The notes below the pieces were generated by a model that ran no database searches, was not told the origin of the DNA, and saw only the letters and a program-made list of their open reading frames with translations. 64,000 nucleotides of DNA from Peptoniphilus catoniae (lineage in GTDB: Bacteria; Bacillota; Clostridia; Tissierellales; Peptoniphilaceae), in assembly GCF_901447155.2 (NCBI RefSeq), contig NZ_LR588413.1:310001-374000 (forward strand), written 5' to 3'. Positions 7,395 through 15,620 of the stretch are shown here, piece by piece (the stretch's first letter is position 1; each line of letters starts with the position of its first letter). Both the position numbers and the translations under genes were made by a program.

Positions 7395-7771
7395 TTTCCT
7401 TCTGTGTCCAAAACCAGTTTATTTCCCTCGACTTTTAAAGGTCCAGGTGTAACTTTTATTTCCTGATTTGAACCTACACTTATTTTAAAATCGTCACTTG
7501 TATATGATTTGGCAGGTTTTGGAACCTTTCCACCTTCAAAATATTCAGATAAATTACCAACAGGAATTTCTGATATATTTTCAGACTCATGTTCCATAAG
7601 ATACAATATAGCAGCATTTTTTATTTCTTTTACGTTTACATTGTGAGCAGCTGCCTGAGCACTTAAATTAGACTTTGTAAATCTCGGAATTGCTATTGAT
7701 ACTAAAATTAAAATTATTGCAATAACTATTACCAACTCTACTAAGGTAAAGGCTTTTGACTTTTTCTTCAT
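7391..7771 (-). CDS. Type IV pilin-like protein (prepilin)
   Basis: A 126-residue prepilin. The seven-residue basic leader MKKKSKA is followed by FTLVELVIVIAIILILVSIA, the class III N-terminal motif with Phe1 and Glu5. The residue before the cut is Ala instead of the usual Gly. The mature protein of ~119 residues has a hydrophobic assembly helix, an alanine-rich helix and a small C-terminal domain without a Cys pair, so it resembles short Gram-positive or pseudopilus-type pilins. ATG 7771 is chosen because GAGG lies seven bases upstream; a GTG three codons earlier overlaps that site. It is the only pilin gene in the locus, so minor pilins, if any, are elsewhere. Confidence 0.9.
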   Translation of the reverse strand: MKKKSKAFTLVELVIVIAIILILVSIAIPRFTKSNLSAQAAAHNVNVKEIKNAAILYLMEHESENISEIPVGNLSEYFEGGKVPKPAKSYTSDDFKISVGSNQEIKVTPGPLKVEGNKLVLDTEGK

Positions 7772-7781
7772 TTTTTTCACC

Positions 7782-8963
7782 TCAAATACTATTTACAAGA
7801 TCAAACATAGGCATAGCCAAGGATATAACTATAAAACCTACAAAAATCGACAAAATTAAAATTACGACAGGTTCAAAAAGAGATATAAATTTTTCTTGCT
7901 TAATTTCTATTTCATATCTATAGTATTCATTTAAAGATTCAAGCACTTCTTTAAGATTTGACGATTCTTCCCCAACCCTTAACATGGATATGTCCATTTC
8001 TGAAAATATTTCAGATTTAGATAAAGAATTAGAAAGACTTTCTCCTTGATAAATATCGCTTGCAGCTTGATTTAGAATTTTTTTAATAAGAAGATTTTCA
8101 CTTGACCTTGCAATAATATCTACAGATTGAGATACTGTAACATTAGACTCAATTAATAGCTTCATCATGCTTATAAAATTGCTTATATTTATTAATCTAA
8201 AAAGATCAAACTTAAGTTTAAACCTATCTATTTTAAATCTTCCTTGATCACTTCTTATATAAAAGGCTATAATTACTAAAATCAGTAAAAACACCAGTAT
8301 AAATGCAAAAATATTATTATTAATAAAATGAGATAAATTAATGAGCATTTTAGTAATAAGTGGAAATTCAGCGTCTGAACCTTTAAAAACATCCTCAAAA
8401 GTAGGAAGTATATAAAGAATCAAAAAGTTTACAACTATAAATGTTACAATTAATAAAATAATAGGATAAATAAGGGCATTTTTTATCTTTTTCTCAAAAG
8501 ATAATTTAGATCGATAAAATTCTGATAAATTTTTAAGGACATCGGGTAAATTTGAAGAATTTTCTCCTACAGCCACCATATTCGTAACAAGTTCCGGGAA
8601 CTCTTTAGTATTTTTTAAGGCAAGGCTTAAAGGGTTTGCAGAAGCAAGATCCTTGTAAATCTCATTTAAAAGATCAGCTTTTTTACCTTTATATGTGTAT
8701 TTTAAAATATCAAAGGCTTTTAAGCTTGTTATTTTTGAATTTAAAAGTATGTAAAGCTGATAAAGAAAAATATAAAGGCTTTCTCCGCTAAAATTTTTAA
8801 AAAATAAATTCAAATCCTTATTATAGCCGGATGAAGCTATTACTTTAATAGGCCTTAGATCCATCTGTCTAAGTTTATCTAAAGCTTCCTTTTCGCTAAA
8901 GACTTCAATTTCACCTGTGATTATTTTTTTATCCTTATTAAACGCCTTATACTTATAGTTCAT
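7782..8963 (-). CDS. pilC: Type II secretion / type IV pilus inner-membrane platform protein (PilC/GspF)
   Basis: A 393-residue polytopic protein that couples the assembly ATPase to pilin insertion. The start (YKYKAFNKDKKIITGEIE...EALDKLRQMDLRPIKV) is the standard PilC N-terminus. Two homologous T2SSF domains follow, each ending in membrane helices: ~70-190 (FPELVTNMVAVGENSSNLPDVL) and ~270-390 (FSEMDISMLRVGEESSNLKEVL). Three membrane segments are seen at ~165-190, ~215-235 and the C-terminus. The length is usual for the family. It overlaps pilB by four bases (ATGA), behind AGGTGA. Confidence 0.93.
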   Translation of the reverse strand: MNYKYKAFNKDKKIITGEIEVFSEKEALDKLRQMDLRPIKVIASSGYNKDLNLFFKNFSGESLYIFLYQLYILLNSKITSLKAFDILKYTYKGKKADLLNEIYKDLASANPLSLALKNTKEFPELVTNMVAVGENSSNLPDVLKNLSEFYRSKLSFEKKIKNALIYPIILLIVTFIVVNFLILYILPTFEDVFKGSDAEFPLITKMLINLSHFINNNIFAFILVFLLILVIIAFYIRSDQGRFKIDRFKLKFDLFRLINISNFISMMKLLIESNVTVSQSVDIIARSSENLLIKKILNQAASDIYQGESLSNSLSKSEIFSEMDISMLRVGEESSNLKEVLESLNEYYRYEIEIKQEKFISLFEPVVILILSIFVGFIVISLAMPMFDLVNSI

Positions 8964-10408
8964 ATTTCACCTATAGTAACTATATTTTTATAAACCTCTT
9001 CCAAAGAAGTTATTCCGTTTTCTAAAAGCTCCTCCATGGAATATTTTAAAGATATCATTCCGGATTTAAGACACAGTTTTTTAAAGTCTGCCAAAGGCAC
9101 TCCATTATTTATAGCTTCTCTTAATTCATCATTTATAATCAATACCTCATAGACAGCAACTCTTCCCCTATACCCATTATTGCATTTTTCACAAGACCCG
9201 GGTCTGTATATGTCCATGTTTTTTCCGAATACATCCACATATCTTCTTTCTTTTATTTTGCAATCACAAAGTTTTCTTACCAATCTTTGAGAAATAATTC
9301 CTATAACTCCTGCAGAAATTAAATAATTTTCAACTCCCATATCCCTAAGTCTGTATATAGCCGAGGGAGAATCATTTGTATGTAAAGTGCTTAGAACCAG
9401 GTGCCCTGTTATAGACGCCCTAAGGGCTGTTTCCGCCGTTTGAGCATCTCTTATTTCTCCAACCATTATTTTATCAGGATCGAGTCTTAAAATGCTTTTT
9501 AAGCCTAAATTAAAATCAAGTCCGCTTTTTTCATTTATTTCTATCTGATTGATACCCTCAACTCTATATTCCACAGGATCTTCTATAGTGACTATATTTA
9601 TATCAGGATTTTTAATCTCCTTTAAAAGAGTAATTAAAGTTGTAGACTTACCACTCCCTGTAGGACCTACACTAAGTATTAAGCCGTTAGGTTGTCTTAT
9701 AAGCTTATCTACAAGCCTACCCTGTTCTCCCTTAAGACCTATGCCCTCTCTGGTAAAATCTACAACTTCTCTATTTAATATTCTAAGAACAATTTTTTCA
9801 GAGTATATAGTGGGAGTTACAGCCACTCTTATATCTATTTTTCTATCTCCATAGTTATAAGTAAATCTGCCGTCCTGGGGAATGTTTTTAACTGTATAAT
9901 CTAAATTGCAGAGAACCTTAATTCTATTTACAAGAAGTCTTGTTATAGGCTTATCAACTTTTATTAAATCATTTAAATTTCCATCAAGTCTAATTCTTAC
10001 TAGAGAAAATTTTTCATGAGAATCAATGTGTATATCTGATGCGCCCTTTGAAACTGCATATTCTATTATTTTATTCAAAAGTCTTGCAATTTTAGAATCA
10101 CTGTTATCCCTATGGTCTCCTTCAGATACTGATGAAATTTGTGACAATTCTCCTAAAATAGACTCAACTGATGAAATGTCAGGCTTTGAATAGACCCTTT
10201 GCCTAAAATCATTAAGCTGAGATTTTTCGCAAAGATCAAAGCTAACATCCCTTCCAAGTAAAAGTCTTAAGGCGGAATCTGTATTTTGATTGAATTCGTC
10301 AGTCCAAAATATTACTAAGTCGCCTTTTATTGCCTTAGGCACAACATTGTATTTTAGTGAAATATTTTTGTTAACTATTTTTAATAAATCATTTACTCTT
10401 GTATTCAT
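8960..10408 (-). CDS. pilB: Type IV pilus assembly ATPase (PilB/GspE)
   Basis: About 482 residues, a hexameric cytoplasmic ATPase powering pilus extension. Motifs in order: ARLLNKIIEYAVSKGASDIHI (Asp and His boxes), DGRFTY, Walker A GPTGSGKST, IEDPVEY, LRLDPDKIMVGEIRD (Walker B region), ALRASITGHLVLSTLHTND, and near the C-terminus a tetracysteine zinc motif (CDC and CEKC) before NGYRGRVAVYEVL. No PilT-like retraction ATPase is seen in the window. ATG 10408 overlaps the topA stop by 20 bases and has an AGAG upstream; a GTG at 10423 would lack any ribosome-binding site. Confidence 0.93.
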   Translation of the reverse strand: MNTRVNDLLKIVNKNISLKYNVVPKAIKGDLVIFWTDEFNQNTDSALRLLLGRDVSFDLCEKSQLNDFRQRVYSKPDISSVESILGELSQISSVSEGDHRDNSDSKIARLLNKIIEYAVSKGASDIHIDSHEKFSLVRIRLDGNLNDLIKVDKPITRLLVNRIKVLCNLDYTVKNIPQDGRFTYNYGDRKIDIRVAVTPTIYSEKIVLRILNREVVDFTREGIGLKGEQGRLVDKLIRQPNGLILSVGPTGSGKSTTLITLLKEIKNPDINIVTIEDPVEYRVEGINQIEINEKSGLDFNLGLKSILRLDPDKIMVGEIRDAQTAETALRASITGHLVLSTLHTNDSPSAIYRLRDMGVENYLISAGVIGIISQRLVRKLCDCKIKERRYVDVFGKNMDIYRPGSCEKCNNGYRGRVAVYEVLIINDELREAINNGVPLADFKKLCLKSGMISLKYSMEELLENGITSLEEVYKNIVTIGEI

Positions 10409-12461
10409 TTTCTCTATAATCACAATTTGTATTGCTACATTTCAAGCCATTGCCCCTGTTAAATTCCGTCAGTATTTCTCCACACTTGGGGCACTTTTTA
10501 TCTACAGGCTTATTCCAGCTCACAAAATCACATTTTGGATATTCATTGCAGCCAAAGAATTTTCTGCCCTTTTTACTTCTTTTAACTACAATGTCCCCTC
10601 CACATTTAGGACATTTAACTCCTATTTTTTCAACTAAGGGCTTTGTATTTCTACATTCAGGAAAGCCGGGACAAGCTAAAAACTTACCGAACCTTCCCAT
10701 TTTTATTACCATGTTTCTGCCGCATTTTTCGCAAATAATATCTGTAGGTTCATCTCTAATTTCAACTTTTTCAATGTTTTTCTCGGCAACTTCAAGATCT
10801 TTTTTTAATTTTTCATAAAAATCTTCTATAAGCTTAGGCCACTCAAGTTTACCCTCTGCAACCTTATCTAAATCCCCTTCCATTTTTGCGGTAAAATCTT
10901 CGTTAATCAGGTCCTTAAAGTTTTTGTTAAGTAAATCGTTCACTGTTATTCCAAGCTCCGTAGGAACCAGTTTTTTCTCCTCTAAAACCACATAATACCT
11001 TGATAAAAGAGTACTTATAATAGGTGAATAGGTAGAAGGTCTTCCTATTCCTAGGCTTTCAAGTTCCTTAATAAGACTTGCTTCATTGTACCTTGGAGAG
11101 GGTTGAGTAAAATGTTGATTCTTATCTATTGTTTTAAGTTTTAAAATATCTTTTTCTTCAAGATCAGGTAAAATTTTATCCTTTTCGTTGTTATAATCAT
11201 AAACTCTTAAAAAGCCATCGAAATCTATCTGAGAGCCGCTTGACTTAAAAACTTCATTGCCATTTAAAATATCAACAGCTACAACATTAAAAACTGCAGG
11301 CTTCATTTGAGATGCCACTAGCCTTTTCCAAATAAGTGAATATAATTTAAATTCATCATTAGAGAGGGAACCCTTAATACTTAATGGCGTTCTAAAAACA
11401 TCAGTTGCCCTTATACATTCGTGAGCATCTTGGATATTAGCCTTAGATTTTTTTGAAGGGCCTCTATAGACATATTCCTTTCCATAGCTTCCTTCAATAT
11501 ATTTTGCAATATCTCTTTTAGCTTCATCGGAAATTCTTGTGGAGTCTGTTCTCATATAGGTTATAAGTCCCACTTGACCCTCTTTGGGAATAGATATTCC
11601 TTCATAAAGTCTTTGAGCTACCATCATTGTTTTCTTACTTGAAAAATTTAACTTTCTTGATGCTTCTTGTTGTAGAGTTGAAGTGGTAAAGGGTGGAGCT
11701 GCACTTCTATTCCTCTTGGTGTTTTTAATAGATGAAACAAAAAAACCTTCAGGATCTATTTTTTCAAGAATCTTATTTGCCTCATCTTCATTATCTATAT
11801 CTTTTTTAGTTATTTTGCCTTCAGAAAGGGATCCATAGTACTGAGCTTCAAAGGATTTTCTTCCTTTTTTAAGTACAGCTTCAATAGTCCAATATTCCTT
11901 TGCTATAAAGCTTTCAATTTCCTGCTCCCTGTCACATATAATTTTTAAAGCAACAGATTGAACTCTACCTGCAGAAAGTCCGCTTTTAATTTTACTCCAC
12001 AGCAGGGGGCTTATTTTATAGCCTGCAAGCCTATCTAAAACCCTTCTTGCCTGTTGAGCATCAACTAAATTTTTATCTATAGCTCTGGGCTTTTTTATTT
12101 GTTTTTGAACTGTATCCTTTGTTATCTCATTAAAGGTAACCCTGGACTTGCTATTTTCATCTATGCCTAAAAGATTGCTTAAATGCCAGGATATTGCCTC
12201 GCCTTCTCTATCAGGGTCTGTTGCCAGGTAAACCCTATCAGCTTCCTTAGCCTCTTTCTTTAATTCATTAATAAGCTTACCCTTACCCCTAATATTTATA
12301 TATTCAGGTTCAAAGTTATTATCTATATCTATTGCAAGTCTGCTCTTGGGCAAATCTCTAACATGCCCTACTGAAGCAAGAACTTTATAATTTCTCCCAA
12401 GCATTTTCTTAATAGTTTTTGCCTTTGTGGGAGACTCTACTATAACCAAATTTTTAGCCAA
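10389..12461 (-). CDS. topA: DNA topoisomerase I
   Basis: A 690-residue type IA topoisomerase that relaxes negative supercoils. The Toprim domain opens the protein (NLVIVESPTKAKTIKKMLG), the active-site Tyr is in GLITYMRTDS at about residue 300, and the C-terminus has three four-cysteine zinc ribbons (CEKCGRNMVIKMG...CPGFPEC, CPKCGGDIV...CNEYPKC, CPKCGEIL). The start is TTG with GAGG upstream. It has a good promoter and no terminator before pilB, whose start overlaps the topA stop, so it heads the pilus operon. In Bacillus topA is usually near dprA and codV, so its position here differs. Confidence 0.96.
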   Translation of the reverse strand: MAKNLVIVESPTKAKTIKKMLGRNYKVLASVGHVRDLPKSRLAIDIDNNFEPEYINIRGKGKLINELKKEAKEADRVYLATDPDREGEAISWHLSNLLGIDENSKSRVTFNEITKDTVQKQIKKPRAIDKNLVDAQQARRVLDRLAGYKISPLLWSKIKSGLSAGRVQSVALKIICDREQEIESFIAKEYWTIEAVLKKGRKSFEAQYYGSLSEGKITKKDIDNEDEANKILEKIDPEGFFVSSIKNTKRNRSAAPPFTTSTLQQEASRKLNFSSKKTMMVAQRLYEGISIPKEGQVGLITYMRTDSTRISDEAKRDIAKYIEGSYGKEYVYRGPSKKSKANIQDAHECIRATDVFRTPLSIKGSLSNDEFKLYSLIWKRLVASQMKPAVFNVVAVDILNGNEVFKSSGSQIDFDGFLRVYDYNNEKDKILPDLEEKDILKLKTIDKNQHFTQPSPRYNEASLIKELESLGIGRPSTYSPIISTLLSRYYVVLEEKKLVPTELGITVNDLLNKNFKDLINEDFTAKMEGDLDKVAEGKLEWPKLIEDFYEKLKKDLEVAEKNIEKVEIRDEPTDIICEKCGRNMVIKMGRFGKFLACPGFPECRNTKPLVEKIGVKCPKCGGDIVVKRSKKGRKFFGCNEYPKCDFVSWNKPVDKKCPKCGEILTEFNRGNGLKCSNTNCDYRENEYKSK

Positions 12462-12494
12462 ATTTACACTTCCTCACTAATTATAAACACCTTT

Positions 12495-12523
12495 ATAATA
12501 TCAATTATATCTTGGCTCTTCAA
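12495..12523 (-). promoter_or_regulatory. Sigma-A promoter for topA and the pilus operon
   Basis: TTGAAG (12523-12518) and TATTAT (12500-12495) with a 17-nt spacer on the minus strand, about 35 nt before the TTG start of topA. Confidence 0.6.
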
Positions 12524-12612
12524 GTAGATTATAATAAATCCGCTAATTTATGAACCTTCATATTGTTAATTATGACATTTTTATAAAAATCTTATTTTAT
12601 TAATTGATATAA

Positions 12613-12655
12613 ATAAAAAAATCGGCACAAGAAGATTCATCTTCCCATGCCGACA
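12613..12655 (-). terminator. Terminator after the NlpC/P60 gene
   Basis: On the minus strand GTCGGCA...AAGAT/ATCTT...TGCCGAT forms an interrupted two-part stem followed by TTTTTTTATTT. It separates the hydrolase from topA. Confidence 0.85.
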
Positions 12656-12698
12656 AATTTTAATTTAATTTATAAAATAAGCTAAATATGATTTAAAT

Positions 12699-13661
12699 TC
12701 AATCTAAAACTCTAGTTGCATTTACAAATCTGCTACTATAATAATCTTCACTTAAGTTTGATACAACTACTTTACTTTGACCGCTTGATGCATGAACAAA
12801 TTCTCCATTGCCCATGTAAATACCTACGTGTGAAACGCCCTTACCTGATGTGTTAAAGAATATTAAATCTCCAGCTTGTAATTCCGCCTTTGAAACTTGC
12901 TTGCCGTAGGTTGATTGATCTGATGATGATCTTGGAAGATTAATTCCAAGTTGATTCTTATAAACTGCATATACTAGTCCTGAACAATCATAACCTGCTT
13001 TGCCGGTATCTCCATACACATAGGTTGAGCCTAATTTATCAAGAGCTGAATCAACAGCAACCTTAGCCTTATCTGAAGTATAAACTACAGGAGAATCCTG
13101 CATTTTAAATTCTTCTTTTGAGATTGTTGTCATCTTGACATTTTGAATATTGGTATTTTTTATGTACTCCGCCTTTACAGGTTCAACATTAACCTTTACA
13201 GCGTTTGTCTTAACTTCAAAGTTTTCTTTCTTTTCAGATTCAAGTTTAAGTGATTCTACAGAAACATTACCCTTTGTTCCGTCTTTACACTCTACCTTTA
13301 CAGTTTCATTATTTTTGGAGATTTCAACTAATTCTTCTCCTATAAACAAATTTCTTATAATTTCGTTTTTATCATTTCTAATTGAAGTATTCTTAATAAC
13401 CTTATAAATCCTTGTGGTTTTTTCAGTTAACTGAATCTTTTCATAAGGTATCGTAACCTTAGCCTTGCCTTTTTCTACTATATATCCTCTTTCTGAAGAG
13501 TCTATAATATTGGCTTGCTCGCCGGCTTCAAAGCATACCTTGTTACCACTATATGTAGGTTGTTCATGGGCACTTACAAAAACACCTGTGTCCTTAAGTC
13601 CAAACACAGACACTAAACAAAGCACAAGTATAGATAAAGAACTCTTATATTTAATATCCAA
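12699..13661 (-). CDS. Secreted NlpC/P60 peptidoglycan hydrolase with SH3-like domain
   Basis: A 320-residue exported endopeptidase. A signal peptide covers ~1-30 (hydrophobic SILVLCLVSVFG, cut after VSA). Residues ~35-150 form one or two SH3b-like wall-binding modules (YSGNKVCFEAGEQANI, SIRNDKNEIIRNLFIGEEL). The C-terminal ~115 residues are NlpC/P60 with the catalytic Cys in YDCSGLVYAVYK, the His in VSHVGIYMG and the third polar residue in FVHASS. Such enzymes cut D-Glu to diamino-acid bonds in the stem peptide. The start is TTG behind GGAG. It has its own promoter, a WalR-like box and a terminator, so it is monocistronic. Confidence 0.9.
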   Translation of the reverse strand: MDIKYKSSLSILVLCLVSVFGLKDTGVFVSAHEQPTYSGNKVCFEAGEQANIIDSSERGYIVEKGKAKVTIPYEKIQLTEKTTRIYKVIKNTSIRNDKNEIIRNLFIGEELVEISKNNETVKVECKDGTKGNVSVESLKLESEKKENFEVKTNAVKVNVEPVKAEYIKNTNIQNVKMTTISKEEFKMQDSPVVYTSDKAKVAVDSALDKLGSTYVYGDTGKAGYDCSGLVYAVYKNQLGINLPRSSSDQSTYGKQVSKAELQAGDLIFFNTSGKGVSHVGIYMGNGEFVHASSGQSKVVVSNLSEDYYSSRFVNATRVLD

Positions 13662-13699
13662 GATATAACACTCCTATCCGTCTTTATTTTGATATTAAG

Positions 13700-13728
13700 A
13701 GTATAACAAAACGGTTACAAAAAAGCAA
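13700..13728 (-). promoter_or_regulatory. Probable promoter of the NlpC/P60 gene
   Basis: TTGCTT (13728-13723) and TATACT (13705-13700), spacer 17 nt, on the minus strand. The -35 coincides with the T-run of the RNase P RNA terminator, so the assignment is moderate. Confidence 0.45.
13703..13719 (-). promoter_or_regulatory. WalR-like operator (TGTAAC-N5-TGTTAT)
   Basis: On the minus strand TGTAAC (13719-13714), five bases, TGTTAT (13708-13703) matches the WalR/YycF consensus TGTWAH-N5-TGTWAH at every defined position. WalR controls cell-wall hydrolases in Firmicutes, and this site lies in the promoter of one. Its overlap with the spacer and -10 could mean repression, or that the true promoter differs from the one proposed. 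Confidence 0.5.
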
Positions 13729-13780
13729 GAAAAGATTACAAATTTATTAAATATACTTTAACCAATTTGTAATCTTTTCA
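13719..13780 (-). terminator. Terminator of RNase P RNA
   Basis: A long stem, GAAAAGATTACAAATT and its mirror AATTTGTAATCTTTTC around an AT-rich loop, followed on the minus strand by TTGCTTTTTTGT. Confidence 0.8.
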
Positions 13781-13789
13781 TTTTTTATA

Positions 13790-14116
13790 TGAGTAAATCT
13801 ATAAGCTGCGTTCTGTTTAATCAATCATCTATCTAGGCTTATTGTCACCAATAAGCTCAAGCGACCTACCTACCGGCAAATACGAGCAGCATTTGTTATT
13901 CCTATTTTGGTCTTGCTCCGAGTGGGGTTTACATATCAATATTATCGCTAATATTATGGTGAGCTCTTACCTCGCCTTTCCACCCTTACCACAAATGTGG
14001 CGGTATATCTCTGTTGCACTTTCCTTAGGGTCGCCCCCACCAGCTTTTAACTGGCACCCTGCTCTGTGGAGCGCAGACTTTCCTCATCCTAAGATGCGAT
14101 TGACCAATTTACTCTT
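13790..14116 (-). ncRNA. rnpB: RNase P RNA
   Basis: The catalytic RNA that matures tRNA 5' ends. On the minus strand the conserved elements occur in order: GAGGAAAGTC (5' part), GGAAAGTGCAACAGAGA, TACCGCC, the GGTAAGGGTGGAAAGG region, AAACCCCACTCGGAGCAAG, the GGTAGGTAGGTCGCTTGAG segment and, near the 3' end, ACAGAACGCAGCTTATAGA. The terminal helix P1 is formed by GAGTAAAT (14114-14107) with ATTTACTC (13799-13792), which sets the ends to within a few bases. The AAACCCCA...GGAGCAAG arrangement looks like the ancestral A-type fold and not the Bacillus B-type. Promoter and terminator are both present. Confidence 0.93.
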
Positions 14117-14120
14117 AAAC

Positions 14121-14149
14121 ATACTAACATCTTGGATAAATTTTTTCAA
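14121..14149 (-). promoter_or_regulatory. Sigma-A promoter of rnpB
   Basis: TTGAAA (14149-14144) and TAGTAT (14126-14121), spacer 17 nt. The predicted start lies about 7-10 bases downstream, at the base of helix P1. Confidence 0.75.
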
Positions 14150-14160
14150 TATTTTTATAA

Positions 14161-14940
14161 TTAATGAATTTCTATTTCGAAATCATTTTTTAAATATTCT
14201 AAAACTTCAATATCAAAATTATTTTTCAAGTTTTTCTTTATTTTGTTAAGAACCGGCCTTTCCCCATAGTAGTGGCTTATGTCTATTAAGCATATTCCAT
14301 TCTCATAAGCTTTTTGGGAATCATGATGCTTTACGTCTCCCGTTATAAAAATATCTGCTTTGTTTTCTATAACATCATCTATAAGACTAAAGCCAGATCC
14401 ACCGCATATAGCTATTCTTTCAATTTTTTTAGGTAGGACTCCATATATTTTTATCTTACTTGTCTCAAGTTTATCTTTTAAGCTTTTATATAAAGTTTCT
14501 AAATTATAATCATTGTTTTCTGATATTAAACCTAAGTAATAGCCCTTGTCGGTTTTTGATAAGCCTCTATAATCTTTTAATCCTAAAATTTCGCATAAGG
14601 TGTGATTGACGCCTTCCTCTGCTATATCAAGAGAGGTGTGTGCTGAATAAAGGCTAATTCTGTTTTCTATAAGCTTTATTATATTGTTGCCTATATAGGT
14701 GCCTTCTTCTATTGATTTAATCCCCTCAAAAAACATAGGATGATGGCTTATAATAAGTTTTGCTTTTTCCTCAATGGCCTCTTCCACTACCTTGTCGGTA
14801 AAATCTAATGCAAGGAGTACTTTTTTAGTCTTTTCTTCCTTAAAAAGCACTTGAGGACCGCTATTGTCCCAAGCTTCTTGGTATTCAGGTTTGGCCCAAG
14901 CTTCAATATAAGATATTAAATCTTTTATTTTATATTCCAT
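14161..14940 (-). CDS. Nif3-like dinuclear metal centre protein (YqfO family)
   Basis: A 259-residue Nif3/DUF34 protein. Metal-binding features: LIISHHPMFFEGIKSI (HH pair), SAHTSLDIAEEGVNHTL (H-x-x-x-D), and near the end FITGDVKHHDSQKA with a further HH and ISHYYGERPVL. The exact reaction is not settled; links to GTP cyclohydrolase I-like chemistry and metal handling are reported for the family. Bacillus YqfO is about 370 residues because of a PII-like insertion; this one lacks it. It overlaps trmK by 16 bases, as in Bacillus where sigA, trmK and yqfO are adjacent, and has AAGGAGC upstream of its ATG. Confidence 0.9.
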   Translation of the reverse strand: MEYKIKDLISYIEAWAKPEYQEAWDNSGPQVLFKEEKTKKVLLALDFTDKVVEEAIEEKAKLIISHHPMFFEGIKSIEEGTYIGNNIIKLIENRISLYSAHTSLDIAEEGVNHTLCEILGLKDYRGLSKTDKGYYLGLISENNDYNLETLYKSLKDKLETSKIKIYGVLPKKIERIAICGGSGFSLIDDVIENKADIFITGDVKHHDSQKAYENGICLIDISHYYGERPVLNKIKKNLKNNFDIEVLEYLKNDFEIEIH

Positions 14941-15620
14941 AATAGCTCCTTATATTTTTTATTTAATATTTCAAGATTTCTTTTTCTATTTCTAATATTT
15001 TCTGAATCTCCCTCAAGCTTTTTTATAATTGATTTATTATAGTCTATTTCATTTAAAATAAATTTTTTAAGGATTTCTTCTTTCCTTCTGTAAGGTATTT
15101 GAGGAATCTTATAAAAAATTTCATTTACCTTATGAATCTTATTTCCAAATCTTACTACTATTATCTCAAAGTACCTTTTGTCTTCATAAACAATTGATTC
15201 GTCTAAAAACTCATAGCCTCTTGTATATAAATATTTTCTTAAATATTCTTGGCCCTGCATAGGTTGAAGAATTATCATATCCAGGCTTTTAACTAAATCT
15301 ATATCTTTTTTTAGAATATCGACTATTAGATTTCCACCCATACCTGCTATTATTACAGTATCAACTTCATCTTTTTTTATTACGTCAAGTCCATTGCCTA
15401 CTCTTGGGTATACAAAATCTTCAAGATTATAATCTCTAACTACATCCTCCGTCTTTTTAAGAGAACTTTTAGATATGTCTGAAGCAATAACAAAGTTTGA
15501 AATATTGTTCCTTATAAGAAAATATGGCACCAATCCATGATCCGTGCCAATATCTGCTACTCTTGCTCCCTTTTTTACATAGGAGGCTATTTTTTTTAAC
15601 CTGTATGAAATATTAATCAT
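14925..15620 (-). CDS. trmK: tRNA (adenine-22 N1)-methyltransferase TrmK
   Basis: A 231-residue SAM-dependent methyltransferase acting on A22 in the D-loop of tRNA. The SAM-binding motif [19 protein letters not shown], the [18 protein letters not shown] segment, RVGNGLDVI and the [16 protein letters not shown] signature identify the family. The C-terminal ~70 residues are a basic coiled coil expected to grip tRNA. Its ATG overlaps the sigA stop by four bases (ATGA). Confidence 0.93.
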   Translation of the reverse strand: MINISYRLKKIASYVKKGARVADIGTDHGLVPYFLIRNNISNFVIASDISKSSLKKTEDVVRDYNLEDFVYPRVGNGLDVIKKDEVDTVIIAGMGGNLIVDILKKDIDLVKSLDMIILQPMQGQEYLRKYLYTRGYEFLDESIVYEDKRYFEIIVVRFGNKIHKVNEIFYKIPQIPYRRKEEILKKFILNEIDYNKSIIKKLEGDSENIRNRKRNLEILNKKYKELLWNIK

